Below, piece by piece: positions 8,365-18,410 of a DNA stretch of 27,602 nt. The notes below the pieces were generated by a model. It was not told where the DNA came from. It saw only the letters and a program-made list of their open reading frames with translations, and did not search any database. The stretch spans positions 2,659 to 30,260 of the forward strand of contig MNCI01015650.1 of NCBI GenBank assembly GCA_015680685.1, read 5' to 3'. The position numbers and the translations under genes are program-made. This stretch comes from Gnetum montanum (lineage: Eukaryota > Streptophyta > Gnetopsida > Gnetales > Gnetaceae). Positions within the stretch are counted from its first letter, which is position 1. Every line of letters begins with the position of its first letter.

Positions 8365-8483
8365 TCATGCAACTTGCTGCTTCTTTGCCATGTCTGTTAT
8401 GTGTGAAGGAAAGGTGTGCATAAGATGGTCAACATCCGGCTTGACCACTGAAGAAAACTAGCATCCCTAATTCGGAAATAAAA
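8365..8483 (-). pseudogene. Second DUF247 5'-end fragment
   Basis: On the minus strand it runs from attttatttccgaattaggg through gccggatgttgaccatctta to acagacatggcaaagaagca. It parallels the intact gene's sequence for residues 26-78 (FISELR...VTDLIY...VPTDMVKMANEQQ) with internal deletions and shifted frames. It overlaps the part of the gene also present at 7239, so it is a separate gene copy rather than the other half of the same one. Confidence 0.6.
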
Positions 8484-8937
8484 TCTACTCTATTCTCTAT
8501 GCTCAGGAAGTTTCTATCCATTCTGGACTCTTTTCTGAATGGCTAGTTTCAAACTGTTCTGGATTATTCCAGTGATGTCTTGTTTTTAAATTCTTAAGAG
8601 TTAGATTCAAGCCTGCAGGCTTATATATGGATGCTTCTAAGACCCACAGAAGAATGAGGGTCGAGTCAAAAGTATGCCAAACTGAATCCAAACGGAATCT
8701 AACCTGAAGTTGACTATTAAAAAATACCAGTAACAAGTTACTTGGACGACTCAGAAAAAGGTGCACAAAAGAAATAAAGAATTGTTCACGTTAAATGTCA
8801 TCCAACAACCTGTCTTGTGCAATAATAGGATTCTGGTCTATGTTCCACGATAAGTTTCTGTCACTGAATCCTCTTCTGTACAAAAGGACAATGCTAACAT
8901 CATGGGTAATCACAGGACTCTGTTTTCTTTCCCCTTA
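8484..8937. other. Spacer without recognised content
   Basis: AT-rich sequence between the DUF247 fragment and the LINE. The minus-strand open stretch at 8503-8766 has no recognisable domain or conserved pattern and was not called a gene. Confidence 0.35.
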
Positions 8938-9607
8938 AAAATGGAGAAGCTGAGAGATACTCTAAATTCAAAAAAGTAAAACAGAATATATAAAATGTGG
9001 TTTCAACTACAGAATAAATAGTGGTGAAATAGAAATGACAATTCAAGGCTGAATCCTCTAATCAAATTATAAAGATAGTGAAATTAATAGAGATATTAGA
9101 GATATGATTGATGCAAGACGATTAAAATGAAGACACATTATAAGTGTTCTATGTGATAAAAGAATTGGAGAAAAAAAAACCTAAAGTGATTTAATAGGAC
9201 AACTATTTTACATAGTGATGAATATTGGGCATTACAAAAGAGGCATCAACAACAAATCAATATGGCATGACTACAAATAGTTAGATAGATGTTGAATGTT
9301 ATTACAAAAAGTAAACTGCACAATATAGACATTAAAGAAATACTTGGAGTGGCTTCTATTTTGAGTTACAAAAATAATATCTTACATAGTTTGGGCATGT
9401 TCAGAAGAGGATCAGACAACAAGTCTATAAAAAAAATGTTGCTGCATTACTATCAGGGATGTCACTTAAAAAAAAACCAAGCAAAGATGCCAAGAAATTG
9501 TAAATTAACAAAGATCTGGTTGTTCATCAAAGTGAATTGTAAAAAAGAACTCGAATAACAAACTATATATTGTTGGGACAAGGTTAAGATGATGATGATG
9601 TTATTTA
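8938..9607 (+). mobile_element. 5'-truncated, decayed RTE-type LINE (ORF2 C-terminal part)
   Basis: Conceptual translation in shifting frames gives the C-terminal end of plant RTE reverse-transcriptase proteins. In order: WRS*EIL (8941+), KTEYIKCGF, GEIEM, EINRDIRDMIDAR, SVLCDKRIG, then after a frame change in the A run at 9171-9179 the blocks EYWALQKRHQQQIN and DIKEILGVASI (9289-9360), and LHSLGMFRR. The 3' end is ttgttgggacaaggttaaga followed by a (TGA)n-like tail. The reverse transcriptase core is missing and several stops are present. The start at about 8938 is where similarity to the LINE protein begins; no target-site duplication was identified. Confidence 0.72.
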
Positions 9608-10354
9608 TTTTCTCAAAATAATTTTAACCATAACTTACCTCTCTAGAAAGGTCCTCAAGAACAAAATCACATTATGAATTCATAAAGAAACAAGACACTG
9701 AAGAAGATTACTGTTGAAAGCTAATTAAATCTACCATCAACAAATGTATGGAAAAATTAAAAATTTCTTTCAAACTAGATATAAAAAGCTCTATACTTGT
9801 AGAGACGCACTTTGTTGAAAAATGAACCAGTGTGCTTTCAATCTAGATATAAATACTCTTGACATGTATAGATGCACTTTATAGAGTAGTAGGTAGATAT
9901 AAGGAGTATTGGAAGGTAAAACAATTTATACTTAAAAAATTACTTTCGGATCAGATACAAGATGACTGCTAGGACCACATACCATTGGCATAGTCGGTGA
10001 GATGCATATTAACACGTGCTTCATGTGTAAGGAGTTTAGATCGTTGGAGACTACGGTAATACTAAGTTTAAGCTAGAAGTACCAGAGCAATGTTTCTACC
10101 TGGATTTCTTGGCAGAGGCACCTATGTGATAGGATAACTGGTAACCACAACACAGCAACATTAAGTTAAGTCAGGCTTGGACATATACGGTCGAGTATAT
10201 GTGGTGCCAGACCGTATTATACAATTTATTTTCGTATGAAATCGTATCAAAATAACTTGATACAGACAGCGTAGGGCTACTTTGCTGTACATATAGGAGG
10301 CGGACGAAATCTGAAATTCCAACCCTGAGTTTAAGTCCAAGAGCAATGAACATT
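9608..10354. other. Spacer with traces of the DUF247 upstream repeat
   Basis: 9615-9790 shows weak similarity to 3840-4010 and 7900-8170 (ctcaagaacaaaatcacatt, caaactagatataaaa). 9840-9860 repeats atctagatataaa. About 10000-10110 resembles 5560-5760 (catgtgtaaggagtttagat; ttggagacta...aagtaccagagcaatgtttc against ctccaagccaatatttct). No gene is supported. Confidence 0.4.
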
Positions 10355-10400
10355 AATAAACTATCCTGCAAAAAGAGTTTACATAGTGACGCCGATTCTA
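10355..10400. repeat. Third copy of the 5.8-kb conserved block
   Basis: aataaactatcctgcaaaaa, gagtttacatagtgacgccg and attcta align with 5781-5822 (ataaataccgcgcaaagaac, atacggagtgaagccg, attcta), and both continue into cacttgaat / aacttgaat. Confidence 0.65.
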
Positions 10401-10492
10401 TGAGCATCACTTGAATTCGTGGACAGATAACTGTTAATAACTAAAAACTCAGGCGATGCTTATCTCTATACCTGAAGCAAGCTACTAAAAAG

Positions 10493-10540
10493 TAGTAAAT
10501 TATCGTACAAAAGAACTTACAGAGGAAAGCCGATTGTATC
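10493..10540. repeat. Fourth copy of the 5.8-kb conserved block
   Basis: gtagtaaattatcgtacaaa, agaacttacagaggaaagcc and gattgtat align with the blocks at 5781, 5850 and 10355. On the minus strand the centre reads CTCTGTAAGTTCTTTTG, with GTAAGT at the position where other copies have GTATGT or GTAAAC. Confidence 0.6.
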
Positions 10541-10904
10541 AAAGACAAATAACGGATAATTATTAAAAGCTTCAGGAATGCTGGTCTCTGCTGCTGCTGA
10601 ATTTTTCTAGTTGCAGATAGATGTTGCCGAAAGCATGATACCAACGCTTCTGATAATAGACTTGCAGAGATCTTAAGCAAAAAATTCGATTCCTGTTTAT
10701 CCTGCCCTGACATATGGGTAAGGGTTATGCTGCTGTTTATCCTGCCCTGCCATATGGGTAAGGGTTATGCTGCTAAGTGCCGAGTTATCTTGCTTGAAAA
10801 GGGCAAAAACAATGATGAGAAAAAAACAACGATAAACCATTATCTACGACTTTAGTGCTTACATTTGCACATCGCAAAGAATGCCAGTGGAAAAACATAA
10901 CCCA
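10541..10904. other. Spacer with a 40-bp tandem duplication (10693-10772)
   Basis: The 40-mer beginning ctgtttatcctgccctgaca occurs at 10693-10732 and 10733-10772 with a single difference (a/c). Nothing else was recognised in the stretch. Confidence 0.7.
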
Positions 10905-11160
10905 GATTCTCAGCTTATACATCATCACCGAAAAGGACCCAACAGAGTGGTTCACGTGGCAGCACTGTTAGTGTTCATGTAGCAGCATTATTCTGGCGTG
11001 TGCCGTTCACTGATACCGTCTTCGCTAGCTGTTGCTGCTTATGAACGACTTCGTTGCCAGGCACTGTTCTAAGAGCACTGTGCCTATGAGGCACCATTCT
11101 GGCGTCTGGTGTCTAGTGGCACTGTTTTTTGTAGCTGTTATGATGTATAAGTTGAGAATC
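10905..11160. mobile_element. Candidate MITE with 21-bp terminal inverted repeats
   Basis: gattctcagcttatacatcat (10905-10925) is the reverse complement of atgatgtataagttgagaatc (11140-11160) except for one base. The 256-bp interior is non-coding and less AT-rich than its surroundings. It holds two diverged direct repeats around attctggcgtgtg and attctggcgtctg. No clear target-site duplication was seen. The right repeat recurs as tataagttgaaaat at about 11771. Confidence 0.5.
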
Positions 11161-11255
11161 CGACCAAAATAAATCATAGACGGCCTGCTGCCAAGGCCAC
11201 TGAGGACAGTGCTGCTAGAGGCTAGAACAAGCTGTTGTTGCTTGTCAACTTTATT

Positions 11256-11710
11256 GGCAAGTGGGAACCTATTTTTGTTTGTTTTTGTTGGCAAGGGGGA
11301 ACCTGTTTTTTGTTTGTTTTTGTTTTTGGGTGTGGGTGGGGGTCGGGGTCGGGAACCTATTTTTGTTTCTTTTTGTTGGCAAGTGGGAGCCTGTTTTTTG
11401 TTTGTTTTTTTTTGTGGTTGTGGTGGGGGGTCGGGGTCGGGGACCTATTTTTGTTTGTTTTTTTTTGTGGTTGTGGTGGGGGGTCGGGGTCGGGGACCTA
11501 TTTTTGTTTGTTTTTTTTTGTTTTTGGGTGTGGGTGGGGGTGGGGGTCGGGAACCTATTTTTGTTTGTTTTTTTTTGTTTTTTTTTTTGGTTGTGCTTGG
11601 GGTTCGGAATCGTGTTCGGAGTCGGGAACCTATTTTTGTTTCTTTTTGTTGGCAAGTGAGAACCTATTTTTTGTATGTTTTTGTTTTTCGGTGGGGGTGG
11701 GGGATGGGTG
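11256..11710. repeat. G/T-rich minisatellite
   Basis: About eight tandem units share the core aacct(a/g)tttttgtttg(t)n, either with ttggcaagtggg or with gggtgtgggtgggggtcggg. One unit of about 64 bp containing ggtggggggtcggggtcggg is repeated almost exactly (about 11412-11475 and 11476-11530). The plus strand is nearly free of A and has many runs of three or more G, giving G-quadruplex potential. The open frames on both strands come from the repeat and are not genes. Confidence 0.88.
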
Positions 11711-11829
11711 TGTGCAAGTTGGGAATATGATCATAATGAACATAGGTGGATTACTTTTAGGGTGATAATGTATAAGTTGAAAATATGATCATAATGAACC
11801 ATGGATGGTTTATTTTTGACATATCATGC
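11711..11829. repeat. Two diverged copies of an aagttg..aatatgatcataatga unit
   Basis: aagttgggaatatgatcata (11717) and aagttgaaaatatgatcata (11774) each continue into atgaac..a(t)gg(t/a)tgg. A third, weaker copy is the right end of the candidate MITE at 11147-11190 (aagttgagaatccgacc...aatcatagacgg). The minisatellite therefore lies between copies of this unit. Confidence 0.6.
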
Positions 11830-13954
11830 TGAATGCTATAAAAAGAAGATGATCACCTCAAGCCACAGTGCTGATTTCACTATGAGGGATAAGAGAGGTA
11901 TTTGGGGTTATTTTTTGCCATGTCATGTTAGATAAGAGAGGTAAAGCCTAATCTCTCCAAATCGCTATGTCCAAGCTCAAACCGAAGTGTTCAACTTAAG
12001 AAACAAGGACCTTACCATCACTCGAAATAAGAGTATGGAAAGCATGCACAAAAATCATGAATAATGGTTTGTCACAAAGAGTTAATACCCTTTGGGAAGA
12101 AATTAACATCCTCCAGGTTACCATTTCTTGAACCGCGCTTCCGCTTTACAGCGGTAAAACCAAACTCACGTAGCCTTCTAAATTATGATCTTCATCGTTG
12201 CTTTGCTTTGCCATAAACAAAAAAGGGCGGGACTGTATCCATGACGTTATCAGGTTAGGCATAGGTTGGATATTTTTAAATCATTCTCATTGAACTACTG
12301 AATTCAACATCCACTGGATTGGATTGAATCACTCTCGAAGTCAAACATGAGTTTGCAGTTCTAAAACCCGATTATGAAAGTTTTCACATGCTTAGGCAGT
12401 TGGATTCTCCCTACTCAAATCTTCAAGACCTCCCAACGTCCTTAATTATAGCTATACAGCGACGTAAGAAAATAAATTTTATCAATTACCTCCATAAGTG
12501 ATGAGTTACCTTATTAGTAATTTTCTACAGCTAATGAAAGCCATTGTGGATGGTGAGGCTAATGAAAGCCATTGTGGATGGTGAGGCAAGAAGGGAGGAT
12601 CTCTTCTAGTTCCCTCCCTCCCCCATTGTTGAATGATCTGCCCATAGCTCATTTTGATGGCCCTCATATGCTCTCACAGAGTGCTTACCAATCACAGCAT
12701 AGCATGCATAACATCCAACATAGTTGCTAGGCGGAGGAGCAAAGAGTTGATCCTAGCACCAAGTTGCTATTGAAGAACATTCACAGTATAGTTAAGAGTG
12801 AACTTGTCAAAGTATGGGCCAAGTTGAAAATCGTTGATGCTAAAAGGCCATTCTATCTACAAGAGTTGTAGAAAAGCCATGCTAAGGTGTGACAATTGCA
12901 TAAACAATTGAAGCATCTCACACTGTCAGTACTTGTAGCTTCATGAACAACTAAAACATCTCACACCATTGGTACGTGCACCTTCCACAATCACTCCAAA
13001 GGTGCGGAGCAAGTGCTTGCAGGCTAAACTCTTTCAGGTGGACTAGGTTGGTGAGGAAGCTATGTTTATGAAAGATGGTTTGGAGCACCAAATTAGAATG
13101 TTAAAACATCAATCCTAAAAATGGGAAAGAATAAGCTAGAAAAAGGAAAAAGAAGTGCTTTTCCTTTCTCAGAACATGCAAAGGTTGGATGCCAAAAGTC
13201 AAATCATGGCCTAATTTTAGGCCAAGTACCTTTGTACAAAAAAGGAATGCTATAACTTGCAATAGGAGCTAGCAAATAAGACTACTAGGGAAACTGATGA
13301 GCTCAGAAAGATCCATTTAATTAAGCAGGTGAACTAGGATGTCAAGGTGCATAGATTACACAAACCTGTAGGTCTGTTGAATGAATAAGTAATTGGTGAA
13401 AGTTGTGAGGTGAAGGAAAAATTCGACACCTTGCATGCCAAACTTTGATAGATGGCCATAAGTGAACCAACGTTGCAAGAGGGAATGAACCTTTTGGAAA
13501 ACATGTACATTCTCCACCATGAGGTAGCTATCATTGTCCTTAAAAGGAGACTCAAGGAAGCTGAAGAGGACATGCAAGTGAAACAAAGAAGGTTTATTTA
13601 TGTGGTCCAAACTTCTACAGGTTGACCACATGCAAAACTAGAAGAGAAACTCTATCGAGCAGTGGTTGAATTAGATGTAGCCCCATGTGAGCTCTTGTAG
13701 GCTAAGAAAAGTCATGAGCAATTCCAAGCTGATGATAAGGAATGATGACAAGTAATCCTACAAGAGCAAGGACTGATGCATGAGTAGAAGTAATAGCTCT
13801 GAATAAGGGTGATGACCATGGAAGCGCAACTACAAAGATTTCACATATCTACACCTAGCTCTTCCAGCTTCNCGCAACTACAAAGATTTCACATATATAC
13901 ACCTAGCTCTTCCAGCTTCTTTCCTTACTAATAAAATCAAATTTCATTACCATA
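11830..13954 (+). pseudogene. Decayed coiled-coil-type reading frames upstream of LTR 1
   Basis: No family is recognised. Forward conceptual translation in pieces shows charged, Leu-spaced segments such as NLRNKDLTITRNKSMESMHK (about 11980), IHSIVKSELVKVWAKLKIVD (about 12780), VILKRR-type and LKEAEEDMQVKQRR (about 13540-13590), and KLEEKLYRAVVELDV (about 13635), broken by many stops and frame changes. The stretch ends about 30 bp before the LTR at 13955. A similar relic stands before the LTR at 22648, which suggests an extra 3' gene of this retrotransposon lineage. 12140-12480 shows no coding pattern. A 28-bp perfect tandem duplication lies at 12530-12585 (gctaatgaaagccattgtgg...). Confidence 0.4.
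13825..13920. repeat. 48-bp direct duplication joined at an ambiguous base
   Basis: 13825-13872 and 13873-13920 are nearly the same 48 bases (cgcaactacaaagatttcac...tccagcttc), with one difference (atatct/atatat). The only N in the window, at 13872, is the last base of the first copy. This looks like an assembly join. Confidence 0.85.
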
Positions 13955-13990
13955 TGACATCGTAGCAATGATGTCATAACAATGATGTCA
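13955..13990 (+). promoter_or_regulatory. U3 array of palindrome-like 8-mers with 14-bp period (LTR 1)
   Basis: TGACATCG (13955), TGATGTCA (13969) and TGATGTCA (13983) start exactly 14 bp apart. TGATGTCA is one base from the bZIP-type palindrome TGACGTCA. A candidate upstream element for the TATA box at 14042. Confidence 0.55.
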
Positions 13991-14041
13991 TGATACATAA
14001 TACATCATCATTGATACAATGTCTTAGGATGTGTGCACCCT

Positions 14042-14049
14042 TATAAATA
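14042..14049 (+). promoter_or_regulatory. TATA box of LTR 1
   Basis: TATAAATA in the context cccttataaatatgacac, 87 bp after the LTR start. The 22.6-kb LTR has its TATA box at almost the same distance (86 bp). Confidence 0.65.
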
Positions 14050-14812
14050 TGACACTTCGGCACACAACCTAACAACATTTCACTCCACTAGTAATAGAAC
14101 TCTTGCAATTTGATTTCTTAGACTTAGACTTAGCAATAGAGCGTGAATGCCTACAGTGTGATGTGTGATAGTTGAATAGTATCTTTATTCAAACAAGTTG
14201 TACTTGGGCACAAGTTGTGACAGCAATAAAGATCAAGACTATTTTCCATCCTTGCAGCATTCCCTTAGTTTCTTTTCTTTACTTAGCATAATTTTTACTT
14301 TTTTACTAGCTTACTATTTTACTTTCTCAAGCACTTTATTTTTACTTGCATATTGTTAACGTGGAATGAGTACAACTGATTTCAAGCACTTAAGTATTAT
14401 CGTTTGGTAATCCCAGTAGTGGCTTCACTTGATTCGCTCAATGGTGAGCTCACTTGGTAACCCGGTAATGGTTACACAGGCTTAAGGCATGTATGGTGAA
14501 TCAAGAATGGATGCTCATTGCTATAGTCTAGAATAGATTTACTCACTTCTTATTACTTAGACTTAGTATCCACTTTTATCTTTATTATGTCTACACTTAG
14601 GAGTAAAATGGGCCAATCAACATCAACTATCATATGCCTCATCACAAGCTAAACCATACACTTAGACTTCACCGGCTTGAAGTGAGAAGACAATGATCAT
14701 GAACTTAACTTAGTTACTAGCATATCAACATTGTCCATCTACGAATTATGATCAGGTCATGTGTGAATACTCATGACTTGTATGGAGTGTTGGATGCTCC
14801 ATCACTCATCAT

Positions 14813-14830
14813 TAGTGCCATTGTTGGGGA
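14813..14830 (+). promoter_or_regulatory. Primer binding site of element A (tRNA-Asp type, degraded)
   Basis: tagtgccattgttgggga follows the LTR after one base. Against the tRNA-Asp-type PBS known from Athila-like elements it has five differences, every one of them C to T or G to A. This fits deamination of methylated cytosine. Confidence 0.65.
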
Positions 14831-14953
14831 TGTGTCAATGTGTGCTGAGTAATTGATTTTACAAAGTTCATTGTAACTAAAATTCTAATGTTAATTTCCA
14901 TATCTTAAAACAATCTCAATAATAGACACTTAATCAAATGTCATACTCATAAC

Positions 14954-16872
14954 ATGGCTTCAACAAAAGATCAACTATCACTTGCCAAAGAGATGAAAAA
15001 GGGCAATGACAAAGTAAATGACAATGAAGATTGGAGTATGCCAATGCAAGAAAGAATATCATACATTCATAATGGTCCTTACTATTCTGATTTTACCTTC
15101 ATCTTTCACCAAGATGGGAAAATGAAATGGACAAACTTATAGGGCAACATTGTATTGCCTCCAGAGCATTCAATAATTAGAATGCTTTAAATAGCACTAA
15201 GGAAAATGATTCTGAGTCATGCACAAGAAGAATACCATGTAACCAAACACATGAGGAGGCCGTACAAACCCACAGAGGCATAAGTGAAGAGCGATGTTGC
15301 TATGAAGATTAAACATGTGTGCAATAAAGGAAAATAGATTAACTCTCCTGTTGTCTTGGAAGAACTTGATGGTGACACATTTGTAGCAGAGAAACTCCAC
15401 CAAGATCATGAAGTCAATTCCCAATCGCTTAGAAGAACCTATCAAATTGTAGTTACATTCAACTTTAAAAGAGATACCCAGAAGAGAAGCAACAGACTCT
15501 AAGTACATGCAAGACTCAAGGCCAAGAGCTTCTATTGGATCACAAAGGGAAAGAATACTAGAGTCACAAAAGGAAAACTAGTTGGCATCATTCTCCCATT
15601 GCTTCATCTTCATCCTCACAATTTTTGGTGGACTCTGATCTAAGGAAACATAAGTATAGAGATCATGATAGGGAGAGATGTCGAACTCATGACATACATG
15701 ACTATCACCCAAAACATTTTGATGAGGAAGATGAAGAGCATGAGCTAAGAAGAAATAGGGATAGACATACAGAACAAGAGAGGTATGAGCATCAAAGGAA
15801 GTACTACTATGATAGAACATATGAACCTCATGATCATGAAGAACCCCTGATGACAACTTGCAACATGATCAATATAAGGGAAGCTATTTGCATCCCAAAC
15901 AAGCACACAAGGGATAGTAATATTAATTGGCTAGACATGAACAACATGCCCAGATTTGAGGGTGGATACAACATAGATCCGCAACATCACCTTTAAGCAT
16001 TCCATGATGCTTGCTTCCTAAAAAACATAGAGAGTGATTGGTAGAAACTTAAGTTGTTCCTCCAGATATTCATCAAAGAGGTAGAGAGCTAGTACAGATC
16101 ATTGGAACCATAATCAATTAGAAGATGGAGTATCATGCTTGAACTTTTTAATGACAAATATCAAACCTACTCCTAGGTGTCCAATCTTCGAAAGAAAATC
16201 CAAGGCTGGAAGCAAGGGATCCATGAATCCCTTGATGCTTCAATGAGCAGATATTATTTACTTTTACATAGGTTCCTAGGCCATAGATTTTCCCAAAGGG
16301 AACAACTTAGGCACATTGTCAATGGGCTATGAAATAAAACCAAGGAAACCCTTTGGGTTTCTACCCAAGGTGGATTATTTGAGATGATCGTCCATTGTAT
16401 CCAAAGACTTATTGAACAAGTGGTAAAGTAAGAAGGTGGACTAAGGAAGAGAGAATCAATTGAAGAGTACAACAGAGACTCATTTATTAGAAAGAGAGAT
16501 GCATGAATATGTGATCAGCAAGAGGAGAAAACCTTGGATGAGGTAGTACGGAAAAAGATACTACCTATTTAGAAATCTGTTACTAACATTGTAGCCAGGG
16601 TAGAAAACATGTGGGATTCAGTGGATGAAAAGTTTGGAACAACCTTGAAAATTGTGGAGGAAAGAACTGAGCAGGCCTTTAGCAAAGGCAAAGAAAAAAA
16701 GAAGAAAAGAGATTTCGGAAGAAAAGAAAGGCTAGCTTTAGTGGCAGCCTATTCGAGTATAAGCTCAGATGAGAAGGAAGGATGTTCTGTGTGCCAATAT
16801 AACCACCCTAAGGGGTGTTTTCCTATCATGGCACATTTACAAGAAATAGGGGCATATGCATTGAACCTATGA
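14954..16872 (+). pseudogene. gag of element A, broken by many stops
   Basis: The N-terminal part starts MASTKDQLSLAKEM and includes SDFTFIFHQDGKMKWTNL, a stop, then GNIVLPPEHS; it aligns with the N-terminal part of element B's gag. From 15625 to 16872 one frame holds the rest: an Arg/His/Glu-rich stretch (to about 15840), the gag core with WLDMNNMPRFEGGYNIDP (15925+), MLELFNDKYQTYS and NLRKKIQGWKQG (16135-16215), then QRLIEQVVK and MWDSVDEKFGTTLKIVEERT (16609+). It ends with CSVCQYNHPKGC, a short zinc-knuckle-like pattern. About nine stops interrupt this frame and no frameshift is needed from 15625 on. Gag normally builds the virus-like particle; this copy cannot be translated whole. Confidence 0.8.
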
Positions 16873-17479
16873 TTCATCAAGAAGCAAATGCCCAAATAAT
16901 TACATTATCATCAAGGTAACTACTAACAAACCTTCCAACTAGCCTACTATCCCAGTGGAGTCTATCTACAGCCATAGGAGTAGTATCATCAGTAGTGGCA
17001 ACAATCATAATTATGGGTGATGGCACCACCACAATAGCAATATCCATATCAGCAACTAGACCCTTATGGATAATATGTCTAGCATATGATTTCTCTAGGT
17101 AATGTAGCGATTCAGACTTCTCAATATTGCCCATTAGAATACCATAGGCCAAAACCTCCAAGGATGAACTCCAATTAATACGTGCATCAACAAATAGTTG
17201 GTTCATCGAGTCAATCTCCTAGCCCTTTACCACGTGTGCCACCACTAATCATGTAGGAAGAATGACCATCACAACCCTAGCAGAGAAAAGCTACAAGGGT
17301 AATGAATGTACAAATAGAGGATTATACCAATAATACAAAGGGAAAAAGTTAAGAAACATCCTTTCTTTAGGACAAGTCCAGAAAGAGCTGGTAGAGTTAG
17401 AACTTCATTAAGACAAGTTTCTTTTGTGAAGGATCCTCCTACAAACACCATGCTTCTCCAATAATCAAATAAAGAGCTT
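16873..17479 (+). pseudogene. Gag-protease linker of element A, decayed
   Basis: A Pro/Gln/Tyr-rich region continuing in the gag frame (YYPSGVYLQP, VMAPPQ, QYPYQQLDPYG), parallel to element B at 25560-25740 (YYPSGTRPQP, GMPPPRQQYPYRQPNPYGYY). It is filled with stops. Between about 17210 and 17480 the reading moves by one frame into the protease frame. Confidence 0.6.
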
Positions 17480-17937
17480 AAAACTATCATGCTAACTGAG
17501 ATAGTATTAGATTAGATTAAGGTAGGGACACTTCCTAGGAAAAGAATGGATCCAGAAATTCCTTTAATTTATTTACAAGTAGCAAGAAATTCACCATGCA
17601 AAGTTCACCTAGACTTAGGTTCTAGAGTAAACTTGATCTCTCAAGAAACATATAAGGCATGGAACCTATCATCCTTAAAGAAGTGTAACATAAGGTTAGA
17701 GCTTGTAGATCAATTTATCACCATTCCTTTGGGACAAATAGAAGATGTTTTGATCACTATCAATGGGTGGTCCTATCCAATAGACTTTTTGATGATTGAC
17801 ATGAAGAGTGGTAATAAGGAATTTCCTATCATAATGGGAAGAGCATGGCTTAGCACAATAGATGCTAAGTTAGGGATGAGAGATTTATTTGTAGAAATAT
17901 CTAAGGAGGACATGCAAGGAGCCATATACATGTAAAG
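17480..17937 (+). pseudogene. Retropepsin-like aspartic protease of element A
   Basis: An open frame from 17546 to 17935 with PLIYLQVARNSPCKVHLDLG then SRVNLISQETYKAWN, where DLGS is the active-site triad region (17609-17620), and a late IIMGRAWLSTIDAKLG block, the flap/C-terminal part typical of plant Ty3/gypsy proteases. The frame extends upstream with one stop (LD*IKVGTLPRKR). This domain is the best preserved piece of element A and keeps its catalytic Asp. It would normally be made as part of a gag-pol polyprotein. No RT follows. Confidence 0.8.
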
Positions 17938-18271
17938 GATTCCATGCATTACCAATGATAAAAAAGGGTGTAGTTGTGGATTGACACTTCAAAATGTCAA
18001 CACAATCCTTACATTAGCCCATAACAAAAGTGAGAAACAAGTGTGTGGATAAAAAGAAGCATGAGCCACTAAACCAAAAGACACCCAGTGGCCAAAAATT
18101 GAGAATCTAAAACTATCCAAATAATGCATGGAAATATCTAACCCACTTATCAACTCATATTATAAGAAAATGACTCCAATTGAGAGCTCATAAATGAAAT
18201 TATTAAACCATAATCATACACTAGTAGATAGGGGAACTAAGGACTTGAAATTTGAACTTAAGAACAAACAA

Positions 18272-18410
18272 GAGAATATAGTTGGACCTTCTAAGATGCA
18301 AAGACCATCTAGTCCAACAAAATACATATCCTTAGATGATCAAAATTTAATTACCATCAAGATTACCTAGGATAATAACCAAAACACTAAATCACCAAGA
18401 ATGGTAAGTG
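18272..18410 (+). pseudogene. Pre-RT stub of element A
   Basis: PSSPTKYISLDDQNLITIKI (about 18310-18369) corresponds to LLPTGMEYMFLKNGKLIIIN of element B (26920-26982), the segment that precedes the RT domain. It is followed by a stop, and similarity is lost before the RT core. This marks the left edge of the deletion. Confidence 0.5.

Larger units (their letters stand above)
13955..14811 (+). repeat. 5' LTR of element A (857 bp)
   Basis: It starts TGACATCG and ends ACTCATCA, one base before the PBS. TATAAATA at 14042-14049 lies 87 bp from the start. The U3/R part has ctttattcaaacaagttgta...caataaagatcaa, which matches ctttattcaagcattgtgta...aaataaagacgaa in the 22.6-kb LTR. Other shared blocks are ccttgcagca, tcgtttggtaatcccag, catatgcctca and ctaaaccatac. 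Overall it is clearly diverged from the 22.6-kb LTR. Confidence 0.75.

Noticed and set aside
9059-9130. AG-rich stretch considered as a separate small gene
   Set aside because: It matches the D-I-N-H-R-I-like part of RTE LINE proteins in line with the flanking LINE segments.
10161-10713. Three minus-strand open frames sharing (E/Q)SA(S/F)LCK(L/F)F
   Set aside because: The shared peptide comes from the duplicated DNA block described above; in the 5.8-kb copies the context differs and no start or domain is kept. Treated as a DNA repeat.
11209-11765. Long overlapping open frames on both strands (up to 176 residues) in the G/T-rich region
   Set aside because: They are produced by the tandem repeat, have extreme composition (Phe/Gly/Val or Lys/Pro/Thr) and several frames are open at once. 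No start context or domain.
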